DNA of 64,000 nucleotides from assembly GCA_949292785.1 (NCBI GenBank), contig CASFBK010000004.1, positions 124,001 to 188,000 on the forward strand. Direction: 5' to 3'. The position numbers were made by a program, and so were the translations under genes. The DNA is from an uncultured Eubacteriales bacterium (GTDB lineage: Bacteria; Bacillota; Clostridia; Lachnospirales; Lachnospiraceae). The notes under the pieces are model-generated. The model saw nothing but the letters and a program-made list of their open reading frames with translations, was not told the DNA's origin and made no database searches. This document shows, piece by piece, positions 1-7,472 of the stretch (the first letter of the stretch is position 1; every line of letters begins with the position of its first letter).

Positions 1-2
1 TT

Positions 3-278
3 GGAGTAGAAGCGAAAGTATCCATTCAGGCAGCAGAAGCTAAGAATGTTGTAATCTTACCAACAGAAGCCGTAAATATTGGAAAAGATGGTTCCTTCTG
101 CTGGGTATGTGAGGATGGAGTATTAGTAAAACGCAGTATAGAGACCGGTGTGACGTCAGATGACTGCATCGAGATTACCAAAGGTCTGAAAGCGGGAGAA
201 GAGATAATTGCAGATCCGGGAAACCATGAAGAGGGAGATGCTATTGTAGTTGGGAACGTCAATACAGCAGCAGAATAG
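3..278 (+). CDS. Periplasmic-adaptor (MacA/HlyD-like) protein, C-terminal fragment
   Basis: The window opens inside a gene whose last 91 codons end at TAG 276-278. The visible part reads as the membrane-proximal beta domain of an efflux adaptor: a VLPTEAV segment, then KDGSFCWV, then the repeat-like KGLKAGEEIIAD that ends many MacA/HlyD proteins. In Gram-positive bacteria such proteins bridge an MacB-type ABC transporter to the outside. The MacB-like permease begins 28 bases downstream, which supports the pairing. No start, signal peptide or N-terminal coiled coil can be seen because they lie outside the window. Assignment to the family is by motif and context only. Confidence 0.75.
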   Translation, partial: GVEAKVSIQAAEAKNVVILPTEAVNIGKDGSFCWVCEDGVLVKRSIETGVTSDDCIEITKGLKAGEEIIADPGNHEEGDAIVVGNVNTAAE

Positions 279-306
279 TGGAGCATAGTTGAAAAGAGGT
301 ACTTAA

Positions 307-1542
307 ATGGGAAAGATATTAGAATATATAAAAATGGCTTTAAAGAACATTACTGCCAACAAAGGGCGTTCTTTTCTGACCATGTTAGGTATTATCATCG
401 GAATTGCTTCTGTTATCATGGTGATGTCTGTTGGTGATGGAACCGCCAATGCAATGAATGCTGAGGTGCAGGACCTTGGAACCGGACAGATTTATGTATA
501 TTGCAGTGACGATGCGATAAATGCAGAGGCATGGATTACACCGGAAGATATGGAGGCAATTAAGGAAAAAGTTGATGGAATAGACGGAGCAAGCCCGGAG
601 GATAGCGCCAGTGGTACAACTGTAACAGGAAAAGGAGAATTTTCCCTGTCACTAAGCGGCGGAACAGAAGATTCCTGGAAATCCTTGAATTATAATATGA
701 AACGGGGAAATTACTATACCGAGGCAGATGTACAGGAAGCAAGCCGGGTCTGTGTACTTACAGACGAAGACGCCAAGCGTTTATTCGGCTCGGATGATGT
801 GGTGGGCATGGATATTGATGTAAATGTAAATGGAATCAGTCAAAGCTACCGTATTGTGGGAGTTACCCAGCAAAAAGAAAATGGCAACTTTGTCAGCTAT
901 AGCTACGAAGGTATGCCGGTAACATTGAATGTACCTTATACTTCTTTTGAAGCCTTCGGTTGGGAGAGTGATGCATTTTATTCCTTTGATGCTTTTATGG
1001 AGGATGGAGCAGATGCAAAACAGGTAACAAAGGATTTGATTCACCTGTTAGAATCCAGACATCAGAGCGCCGGAGAAGATTATTACCAGATTCAGAGCTT
1101 TCAGGATATGCTTGCGGAATTGAATGGTATGTTATCCATTGTAACTACGTTTATTTCCTGTGTGGCAGCAATTTCACTGTTCGTAGGTGGAATCGGAGTT
1201 ATGAATATTATGCTGGTATCAGTAACAGAGCGTACCAGAGAAATCGGTATTCGTAAGTCTCTGGGGGCAAAAACCTCTTCTATACTAATGCAGTTTTTGG
1301 CAGAAGCAGCCATTTTGACCATTGTAGGAGGAATCATCGGAATTCTTTTAGGTCTTCTCGGAGCAGTAGGAATCTGTAGTATCATGAGCAGTGCCATGGA
1401 AAGTGCAATCAGCCCGGGAATCAAGGCAAGCACAATTTTAGGTGCAACCCTGTTCTCCTGTGCAATCGGTGTATTTTTCGGCATTTATCCGGCAAAGAAA
1501 GCGGCGAAGTTAAGCCCGATTGAAGCATTACGAAGAAATTAA
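307..1542 (+). CDS. MacB-like ABC transporter permease
   Basis: 411 residues with the MacB/FtsX permease layout: a first membrane helix at about 20-45 preceded by the typical ALKNITANKGRSFLTMLGIIIG start, an extracytoplasmic domain to about residue 280, then three helices in the C-terminal FtsX domain. The conserved GGIGVMNIMLVSVTERTREIG segment links the second helix to the cytoplasmic coupling loop. It lacks an ATP-binding domain, so a separate ATPase is expected, probably upstream with the adaptor. It follows the adaptor fragment by 28 bases with GAAAAGAGG as ribosome binding site. Substrate cannot be told; family members export peptides, antibiotics or lipids. Confidence 0.85.
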   Translation: MGKILEYIKMALKNITANKGRSFLTMLGIIIGIASVIMVMSVGDGTANAMNAEVQDLGTGQIYVYCSDDAINAEAWITPEDMEAIKEKVDGIDGASPEDSASGTTVTGKGEFSLSLSGGTEDSWKSLNYNMKRGNYYTEADVQEASRVCVLTDEDAKRLFGSDDVVGMDIDVNVNGISQSYRIVGVTQQKENGNFVSYSYEGMPVTLNVPYTSFEAFGWESDAFYSFDAFMEDGADAKQVTKDLIHLLESRHQSAGEDYYQIQSFQDMLAELNGMLSIVTTFISCVAAISLFVGGIGVMNIMLVSVTERTREIGIRKSLGAKTSSILMQFLAEAAILTIVGGIIGILLGLLGAVGICSIMSSAMESAISPGIKASTILGATLFSCAIGVFFGIYPAKKAAKLSPIEALRRN

Positions 1543-1549
1543 GAATAAA

Positions 1550-1578
1550 TTGAAAGTTTCCCGGAAATACATTATAAT
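1550..1578 (+). promoter_or_regulatory. Sigma-A type promoter of the sortase gene, with a palindrome in the spacer
   Basis: TTGAAA (1550-1555), 17-base spacer, TATAAT (1573-1578). The spacer holds the 11-base palindrome TTTCCCGGAAA (1557-1567), a plausible operator. The promoter begins just after the MacB-like gene and lies 43 bases before the sortase start. Confidence 0.75.
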
Positions 1579-1620
1579 GTTTTTTGAAAACAAGTAGGAC
1601 CGGGAGGCTTTTTATTTATT

Positions 1621-2400
1621 ATGAAGAAAGTGCAAAAGGGAAAGAGAGATATAAAGAGTACTATAGTTTTTTCGATAGCACTTGTCATTTTTGTCTATGC
1701 GTTGGTACGTCTGGGGATGATTTTCTGGGAATACGCAAAGGGACAGCAAAGCTATAAGAGGCTGGAGGATTTCACCAGCAGCACGCAGATTGGCAAGGGC
1801 GGCGATTTGCCGGAGGATTTTTCCGTAGATTTTGAAGCCTTGAAAAAGATAAATCCGGATATTGTGGGATGGATTCGTTTTGAAAATATGGATATCAGTT
1901 ATCCGATTGTACATGGAACCGATAATGATTATTATCTGACCCACTCCTTTGATAAGCAGGAGATAAAATGCGGAAGTATCTTTATGGAAGCGGAAAATGC
2001 AGCGGATTTCAGCGATGATAACACTTTTATCTATGGACATAATATGAAGGATAAGTCTATGTTCGCAAAGCTGAATCAGTTTAAGGACGAGCAGATTTAT
2101 AAGGAAAATCCGGAATTTCTCATATATACGGAGAGTGGAATCTATCGTTACAGTATTTTTTCCTGTTATGTGGCAGAGACTTCCTGGGACTCCTTCACCT
2201 ATCAGTTTGCAAATGGGAAAGCCTATGAAGAATGGCTTGAGACGGTGACCGACAGAAGCCTTTACGATACGGGGGTTGTGCCGAAGCAGGAGCAGAAGCA
2301 GAAAACAGTAACACTGATGACTTGTACATCAGCGGGAGACAATTATCGTTTTCTGGTACATGGAACACTGACGGAAATCATAAATCAGAAGACAGAATAG
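1621..2400 (+). CDS. srtB: Class B sortase
   Basis: 259 residues. A membrane anchor lies at about 18-38, followed by a sortase fold. The catalytic residues are visible: His140 in YGHNMKD, Cys235 in TLMTCTSAG and Arg243 in NYRFLVHG. The length and the long segment between His and Cys fit class B rather than class D. Class B sortases cleave NPQTN-like or related signals and attach proteins to peptidoglycan, or in some clostridia assemble pili. No substrate with an obvious sorting motif lies next to it. It has its own promoter with a spacer palindrome, so it may be regulated separately from the exporter upstream. The sirtuin gene follows after 15 bases. Confidence 0.85.
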   Translation: MKKVQKGKRDIKSTIVFSIALVIFVYALVRLGMIFWEYAKGQQSYKRLEDFTSSTQIGKGGDLPEDFSVDFEALKKINPDIVGWIRFENMDISYPIVHGTDNDYYLTHSFDKQEIKCGSIFMEAENAADFSDDNTFIYGHNMKDKSMFAKLNQFKDEQIYKENPEFLIYTESGIYRYSIFSCYVAETSWDSFTYQFANGKAYEEWLETVTDRSLYDTGVVPKQEQKQKTVTLMTCTSAGDNYRFLVHGTLTEIINQKTE

Positions 2401-2415
2401 GAAGGTGAGCGCATT

Positions 2416-3147
2416 ATGGCTGAAGCAGAAAAAGTACAGCAGTTTCTTGAAATGGTAGAAAAAAGTGATAATATTGTATTTTTCGGAGGGGCAGGCGTAT
2501 CAACAGAAAGCGGAATACCGGATTTTCGCAGTGTCGATGGACTGTATCACCAGCAATATGACTATCCGCCGGAGATGATATTAAGCCATACCTTTTACCG
2601 CCAGAATCCGGAGGAATTTTATCGTTTTTATCGGAATAAAATGCTTTGTCTGGACGCGGAACCAAATATGGCGCACAAGAAACTGGCGGAACTGGAACAG
2701 GCAGGAAAGGTAAGAGCCATTGTTACCCAGAATATTGACGGACTTCATCAGAAGGCAGGCAGCAAAACCGTGTTGGAGCTTCACGGAAGCGTACATCGCA
2801 ACTACTGTGAATCCTGTCATGCATTTTATGATGCAGAGTATATCCTGCATAGTCAGGGCGTGCCAAAGTGCGAGGCGTGCGGTGGAGATATTAAGCCGGA
2901 CGTAGTATTGTATGAAGAAGGACTGGATAATCATACCATTCAGGAGGCGATTTATTATATCAGTCAGGCAGATATGCTGATTATCGGGGGCACTTCTCTT
3001 GCAGTCTATCCTGCGGCAGGACTGGTGGATTATTATCAGGGAAATAAACTGGTGCTGATAAATAAGACTGCTACCACCAAAGACAGTAGTGCAGATTTGG
3101 TGCTTCCGATGGCAATCGGAGAACTGTTTGCCAAGATTCCGGTGTAG
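2416..3147 (+). CDS. cobB: NAD-dependent protein deacylase (sirtuin, Sir2 family)
   Basis: 243 residues, the normal size of a bacterial sirtuin. The NAD-binding motif GAGVSTESGIPDFRS is at about 25-39, TQNIDGLH is in the middle, and the catalytic His123 sits in LELHGSVH. A four-cysteine zinc site follows (CESC and CEAC). The enzyme removes acyl groups from lysines using NAD and makes O-acyl-ADP-ribose, in the cytoplasm. It follows the sortase gene by 15 bases with AGGTGAG as ribosome binding site and is probably co-transcribed with it. Symbol cobB is the usual bacterial name and does not imply orthology with the E. coli gene. Confidence 0.92.
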   Translation: MAEAEKVQQFLEMVEKSDNIVFFGGAGVSTESGIPDFRSVDGLYHQQYDYPPEMILSHTFYRQNPEEFYRFYRNKMLCLDAEPNMAHKKLAELEQAGKVRAIVTQNIDGLHQKAGSKTVLELHGSVHRNYCESCHAFYDAEYILHSQGVPKCEACGGDIKPDVVLYEEGLDNHTIQEAIYYISQADMLIIGGTSLAVYPAAGLVDYYQGNKLVLINKTATTKDSSADLVLPMAIGELFAKIPV

Positions 3148-3239
3148 GTAAGTCAGAGCTTTCGGCGGCAGAAGCGGCGAGGAAAGAATACTGATATAGA
3201 TGCGTGGCAAAGACGTGGGAAAGAAAGGAAGGAAAGTAG

Positions 3240-3434
3240 ATGCCAATACAGTATGAAATAGGCGACATTGTAAGACTGAAAAAACAGCATCCATGCGGCA
3301 GTCATGAATGGGAAGTGCTGCGTGTAGGAGCGGACTTTCGGTTGAAATGTTTAGGATGTGGACATCAGATTATGATAGCCAGAAAACTGGTAGAAAAAAA
3401 TACAAAGGGAATCCGTAAGAAAGAAGAATTGTAA
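3240..3434 (+). CDS. DUF951 family protein
   Basis: 64 residues starting IQYEIGDIVRLKKQHPCGS and continuing WEVLRVGADFRLKCLGCGH, a compact beta-barrel-like protein found across Firmicutes as DUF951 (YyzM-like). In many genomes it sits near rpsF/rplI or mecA. Function is not established. The cysteines in PCGS and CLGCGH could bind a metal, but this is inference. The AGGAAGGAAAG ribosome binding site precedes the ATG. It ends 36 bases before the large inverted repeat that follows. Confidence 0.85.
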   Translation: MPIQYEIGDIVRLKKQHPCGSHEWEVLRVGADFRLKCLGCGHQIMIARKLVEKNTKGIRKKEEL

Positions 3435-3470
3435 AAAGTACAAAATATATTGTAGATTATACATCGTTTC

Positions 3471-3540
3471 AAACTCCTTCTTGTAATAAAATTTTCTTGA
3501 CAGATGGTAGGTCTGAAAATTTTATTACAAGAAGGAGTTT
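3471..3540 (+). repeat. Perfect 26-bp inverted repeat whose right arm holds the next gene's ribosome binding site
   Basis: The left arm (3471-3496) starts AAACTCCTTC and ends ATTTTC. The right arm (3515-3540) starts GAAAATTTT and ends GAAGGAGTTT. The arms match over all 26 bases around an 18-base loop (3497-3514). The right arm contains the GAAGGAG ribosome binding site of the lipoprotein gene at 3545, and the left arm contains the matching anti-ribosome-binding sequence. The loop begins TTGACA, a perfect -35 hexamer with a weak TTTATT 18 bases on. A second weak promoter, TTGTAA (3429-3434) with TAGATT (3453-3458), would put the whole hairpin in the leader. It could be a translation switch, an operator or a terminator of the upstream gene. 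Confidence 0.9.
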
Positions 3541-3544
3541 TTAT

Positions 3545-4390
3545 ATGAAGAAGAAAGCGATAGCTATATTAGGGATGGTATGCATTTTCTGTATAGGATG
3601 TGGAGCAAATAAGGGAAATGCCAATACGGAAACAAGTGTAGAAAAAAAGGATAGCACGGAAATAACAACGGAGACGAATACGGCGGAAGAAAAACAGAAG
3701 CCGTTACTGGAAAATAATTCAGAAAAAGTAATGATTCAATGTATTTCAAAATCTGCATATAAGTATAATTCTTATATGATTACATCGTCAGGTGGAGAAA
3801 ATTTGGTGATCGACCCAACTGCGGTAGCGGCAAAGGAAGAATATGATATGAATGTGGCAGCAATTGTTAGTACCCACAATCACCCGGATCATGTAGATAA
3901 GAAGTTTACGGATTCTTATCCGGATGCCCAGAAACTGATACATGAAGAAGGAAGTATATCTACAAAAGATTTTAAGGTAACACTGATACCATCTTCACAT
4001 AATGGAGACAATATAATGAATCCGGCTGATAATTATATTGCCTTGATTGAAGTAGATGGATTGCGTATTGTACATATGGGAGATTGCGGACAGACCAGTC
4101 TTACCGAGGAACAACTGGCGCAACTTGGTGAAGTAGATATCTGCTTTATGCAGTATACAAATCAACAATCTGGGATAAAGGCTTCAGATGGAACGGCAGT
4201 AAAGGTAATGGAACAGCTTTTACCAAAGAGAATTATACCAACCCATTATACAAATGATGATTTGAGTTATCTGGCAGAACAGTATGGAAAAATAGAAGAA
4301 CTTAACAATGTAATGTATGCGGATAACGATGAATTGTCAGAAGAAAGTCAGAAGATGTATCGCATATTAAATAATGTGACATATCAATAG
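3545..4390 (+). CDS. Lipoprotein with metallo-beta-lactamase fold (UlaG-like hydrolase)
   Basis: 281 residues from the ATG at 3545, chosen because GAAGGAG lies 7 bases before it and because the protein then starts with a lipoprotein signal (MKKKAIAILGMVCIF) ending in CIGC with Cys19 as lipid anchor. A low-complexity Thr/Glu linker follows to about residue 50. The hydrolase domain has THNHPDH (the HxHxDH metal motif), HMGDCG and PTHYTND, all metal ligands of this fold. Proteins of this type act as general hydrolases or lactonases on the cell surface; the substrate is unknown. The ribosome binding site is buried in a perfect inverted repeat. The araC-type gene follows after 66 bases. Confidence 0.8.
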   Translation: MKKKAIAILGMVCIFCIGCGANKGNANTETSVEKKDSTEITTETNTAEEKQKPLLENNSEKVMIQCISKSAYKYNSYMITSSGGENLVIDPTAVAAKEEYDMNVAAIVSTHNHPDHVDKKFTDSYPDAQKLIHEEGSISTKDFKVTLIPSSHNGDNIMNPADNYIALIEVDGLRIVHMGDCGQTSLTEEQLAQLGEVDICFMQYTNQQSGIKASDGTAVKVMEQLLPKRIIPTHYTNDDLSYLAEQYGKIEELNNVMYADNDELSEESQKMYRILNNVTYQ

Positions 4391-4403
4391 GAAAATCATT
4401 GGA

Positions 4404-4449
4404 ACCTCTTTTCAAAAGGAAGGATATATAGTAAATTAGGAAAAGAGGT
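4404..4449 (+). repeat. 10-bp inverted repeat covering the ribosome binding site of the AraC gene
   Basis: ACCTCTTTTC (4404-4413) and GAAAAGAGGT (4440-4449) are perfect reverse complements separated by 26 bases. The right arm contains AGAGGT, the ribosome binding site of the next gene. This is the second consecutive gene here whose ribosome binding site can be paired away. Confidence 0.65.
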
Positions 4450-4456
4450 GAAGAAA

Positions 4457-5359
4457 ATGCAGTTAAAAACAGTAGGATGTGAGTATTATCCGGGCTATGA
4501 ATTTCCGGTTTCTATAACCAGTGATGTGACAAAGTTAGAAGAAGGTGAAGCAACTCAGTATTACAAGATACTTTTTCTGGATGGTAAGCATTCAGAGATG
4601 CTATTGAATGGAGAACGCCTATCTCTTTTGGGGACATCGTTGATTTGTTTAAATGAACAAGACAGATTGGAATTTGCAGGTTTCCACAGTGAGGAGGAAG
4701 TACAGATATTATTCTTTCAGCCAGAGGTATTTAATGGAAATCTAACTTTTGAGACTTGTAATCAGAATGGTGGGCTGTCTGTAACGGATAGCCAGGATGC
4801 TTATTATTTTAAACGCTTTCGCTGGGATGCACAGATAGAGCAGAAGGTGTTGTATTTGAATGAGTCTGTATTGCCGCTGGTGAGAAAAAAGTTTAAGGCA
4901 ATTCATGAATTGTTAAAGGTTCAGGCAACGGAGTATTGGCCCTGTATGAGCAGGACCAATATTCTTGAACTTCTTTTTTGCATTACCGGATTGGAGGATA
5001 GCAAAAGGGAAGATTATCTGGTGGAAACGGACTCTAAATTAGCAACAGAGGTCATTTCTTACTTACAACTGCATTATGAAGAAAAAATAACGTTAGAAGA
5101 ATTGGCAGTTAAATTTGGAACCAATAGAACCACACTGAATGAGGAATTTAAGGAATCTACCGGAAAAAGCCTAAATAAGTATTTGCAGCAGATGCGGTTT
5201 CAGATAGCAGCAACGTTGCTGAAGGATACGCTGATTCCCATTATAGAAATTTGTCAGAGAACAGGATTTTATGATATGAGTTATTTTTCTAAGACATTTA
5301 AGAAGGAGACGGGTTACACACCGGCAAGGTATCGGAAAATCTATAATAAATTAGATTAA
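4457..5359 (+). CDS. AraC/XylS-family transcriptional regulator
   Basis: 300 residues from the ATG at 4457; an upstream GTG at 4448 overlaps the ribosome binding site AGAGGTG and is less likely. The N-terminal 180 residues look like a cupin-type sensing domain of unknown ligand (beta-rich, with GEATQYYKILFLDG). The C-terminal 100 residues carry two helix-turn-helix units, with TLEELAVKFGTNRTTLNEEFKESTG and the AraC signature region IIEICQRTGFYDMSYFSKTFKKETGYTPARYR. Its target is unknown. It lies between the hydrolase lipoprotein and the MoxR operon on the same strand, so the neighbours are candidates. AraC proteins control yersiniabactin genes in Yersinia, but this gene is 15 kb from the cluster here. 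Confidence 0.88.
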   Translation: MQLKTVGCEYYPGYEFPVSITSDVTKLEEGEATQYYKILFLDGKHSEMLLNGERLSLLGTSLICLNEQDRLEFAGFHSEEEVQILFFQPEVFNGNLTFETCNQNGGLSVTDSQDAYYFKRFRWDAQIEQKVLYLNESVLPLVRKKFKAIHELLKVQATEYWPCMSRTNILELLFCITGLEDSKREDYLVETDSKLATEVISYLQLHYEEKITLEELAVKFGTNRTTLNEEFKESTGKSLNKYLQQMRFQIAATLLKDTLIPIIEICQRTGFYDMSYFSKTFKKETGYTPARYRKIYNKLD

Positions 5360-5376
5360 AAGTATGGGAGCGGGTA

Positions 5377-6351
5377 ATGAGAGAAAACAGAGTAGAAGCT
5401 ATCATAGAAAACATGGAAAAGGTAGTTGTTGGGAAGCGGGAAACCATAGAGTTCGCAATGATAACACTTTTAGCGGAAGGTCATTTGCTGTTAGAAGATG
5501 TTCCGGGGATGGGAAAGACTCTTCTGGCAAAGACAATGGCACAGACCTTGGGATGTAAGTTTGGGCGAATTCAGTTTACGCCGGATACGCTGCCGGGAGA
5601 TATTACAGGAGTTTCTGTATATGAAATGAATCAGGGAACATTTCGTTATGTGCCGGGAGGAATTATGAACCAGATTGTTTTGGCAGATGAAATAAATCGT
5701 GCAACGCCAAAAACTCAGGCAAGTTTACTAGAGGCAATGGCGGAAAAGCAGGTGACCGTAGATGGACGGACGTATCCGTTGCCGGCACCCTTTATGGTAA
5801 TTGCGACACAGAATCCGATAGAATCCCTTGGAACATATCATTTGCCGGAAGCACAGTTAGACAGATTTTTTATGAAAATATCTATGGGTTATCCGGGCAA
5901 GGAGGAAGAAAAGAATATCATTAAGAAGTTTCTTTATGGAGAAAAAGAAAAGCCTGTAGAAAGTCAGGTAACAGAAGCAGATATTTTAAAGATGCAAAAA
6001 GAGGTAAAGGAAGTCTGGGTTCATCCGCAATTAGTAGACTTTATATTGGAAATGGCGGAAAAAACAAGAAACCATGAGGAGCTGATTTTAGGGGCTAGTC
6101 CCCGGGCAGTGTTGGCGGTTGTTCGTGGGGCGCAGGCTAGTGCTTATCTGGAGGGACGCAAATACGTGATACCGGATGACATTACGAAAGTAATCTACCC
6201 CATATGGAATCATCGTCTGTTACTGACGACAGAGGCAAAAATGAAACGGCTTACGGCTCAGAAGATTTTATTGGATATTCGGTGTAAAACGGCTATGCCA
6301 TTAGTTGCACCTGAAATGTTAGAGGAGGAAAAAATGGCTGCATGGTTATAA
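5377..6351 (+). CDS. MoxR-family AAA+ ATPase
   Basis: 324 residues with Walker A GMGKTLLAK near residue 49, Walker B VLADEINRA near 107, and the family motifs ATQNPIESLGTYHLPEAQ and GASPRA. MoxR ATPases act as chaperones that assemble or activate protein complexes, usually with a DUF58 partner carrying a VWA-like domain. The DUF58 gene follows with a 10-base overlap and the transglutaminase gene comes next, the standard trio. The gene starts 17 bases after the araC gene, preceded by GGGAGCGG. The target of the complex is unknown. Confidence 0.93.
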   Translation: MRENRVEAIIENMEKVVVGKRETIEFAMITLLAEGHLLLEDVPGMGKTLLAKTMAQTLGCKFGRIQFTPDTLPGDITGVSVYEMNQGTFRYVPGGIMNQIVLADEINRATPKTQASLLEAMAEKQVTVDGRTYPLPAPFMVIATQNPIESLGTYHLPEAQLDRFFMKISMGYPGKEEEKNIIKKFLYGEKEKPVESQVTEADILKMQKEVKEVWVHPQLVDFILEMAEKTRNHEELILGASPRAVLAVVRGAQASAYLEGRKYVIPDDITKVIYPIWNHRLLLTTEAKMKRLTAQKILLDIRCKTAMPLVAPEMLEEEKMAAWL

Positions 6352-7463
6352 GATGGTTAATCCTAGCGGTATTGTTTGTGGCTTCTTTGTGTTTCGCAAG
6401 TAACTATGGAGGAACGATTCCGTACATGTTTCTTTATTTTGTGGGGGCAGTGCCTATTGTAGCAGGAATTTATACTTTGTGGGTGGAAAAACAATTCCGA
6501 TTTTATCAGCGGATAGAAGAAAAGGTAATTGTAAAAGGAGAACCGGTAAACTACTATTTTTGCATAAGTAACGAAGAAAAATTTTTTTATGATAGTATAG
6601 CAGTGGATTTTTTTGAGGAAAATGCAAGAATAGAGGGATTGGAGCAGAAGGCAGAATTTCATTTGCTTCCGGGAGAAAAAAAGGAAGTAAGGGCTGCACT
6701 GTTTTGCAATTATCGGGGAGAATATGCGGTTGGTGCATGCCGATTTCACATATCGGACTATTTACATTTATTTTCTACACAATATGTGGTAGAGACTCCG
6801 CTGAAAGTAGTTGTACTTCCAAGAATTGTACCATGGAAATATGAAAAAGAGATTCTGGGGGAATCCTTTGAACAGGTTTCGGTAAATTCGGTAATGAATG
6901 GAGAGGTAGACGTACAGGTGCGAAATTACTATGCGGGTGATGAAATGCGTCAGATTCACTGGAAGGCATCGGCAAAGGCAGGAAAGCTAATGGTGCGGGA
7001 AAGATGTGAGGAACCCAAACAGGAATTGGCGGTTTTCTTTGATTTGCAAAAGCAGGAAGGTACAGAAAATGAGCAGAGAGCATTTGAAGATGAAATGGTA
7101 GAACAAGTCGTGGCAGCGGTATATGCCTGTATGAAGAAAAGCATTTCCTGTACGATTCTTTTTAATGATTCCGCAGGAACAAGATTGCGTGTGGAAAATC
7201 AAGAGCAGTGGGAAGAATTTTACCAAAAGTGCGGAAAAGTGCAATTTTTATCTTCGGATGTAGTGAAGGAGTTTGATTCTAAAAGTGTGGAAAATGTCAG
7301 ACATGCACTCTTTTTTACAGGAGAATTGGATAGGGAACTGTTGGATTGGATAAAGAGCAAATGTTTTTTGATGGAAACCAATATTGTCAGAGTGGGATTT
7401 TCCGGCAACAGTCAGAGTTTTGAGGAGGCGGGAATCAGAGTTTATGAGGAGTGGATAGAATAG
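6342..7463 (+). CDS. DUF58 domain protein, partner of MoxR
   Basis: 373 residues. Two membrane helices at the N-terminus (about 2-45) anchor a beta-rich region, followed by the DUF58 core at about 190-240 with the motif VRNYYAGDEMRQIHWKASA and MVRE. This family usually pairs with MoxR ATPases. The start overlaps the end of the MoxR gene by 10 bases, pointing to translational coupling; the nearest AGAGGAGG lies 13 bases upstream, longer than usual. The transglutaminase gene starts 9 bases downstream. Biochemical function is not established for this family. Confidence 0.88.
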   Translation: MVIRWLILAVLFVASLCFASNYGGTIPYMFLYFVGAVPIVAGIYTLWVEKQFRFYQRIEEKVIVKGEPVNYYFCISNEEKFFYDSIAVDFFEENARIEGLEQKAEFHLLPGEKKEVRAALFCNYRGEYAVGACRFHISDYLHLFSTQYVVETPLKVVVLPRIVPWKYEKEILGESFEQVSVNSVMNGEVDVQVRNYYAGDEMRQIHWKASAKAGKLMVRERCEEPKQELAVFFDLQKQEGTENEQRAFEDEMVEQVVAAVYACMKKSISCTILFNDSAGTRLRVENQEQWEEFYQKCGKVQFLSSDVVKEFDSKSVENVRHALFFTGELDRELLDWIKSKCFLMETNIVRVGFSGNSQSFEEAGIRVYEEWIE

Positions 7464-7472
7464 GAGTGGGCG

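Noticed and set aside
3471-3540. Invertible promoter (phase-variable switch) between the 26-bp arms
   Set aside because: The segment between the arms is only 18 bases, much shorter than known invertible promoters, and no recombinase gene is near.
4457-5359. The AraC regulator as the cluster's YbtA-like activator
   Set aside because: It lies 15 kb away beyond core genes, between unrelated operons; there is no sequence link to the cluster.
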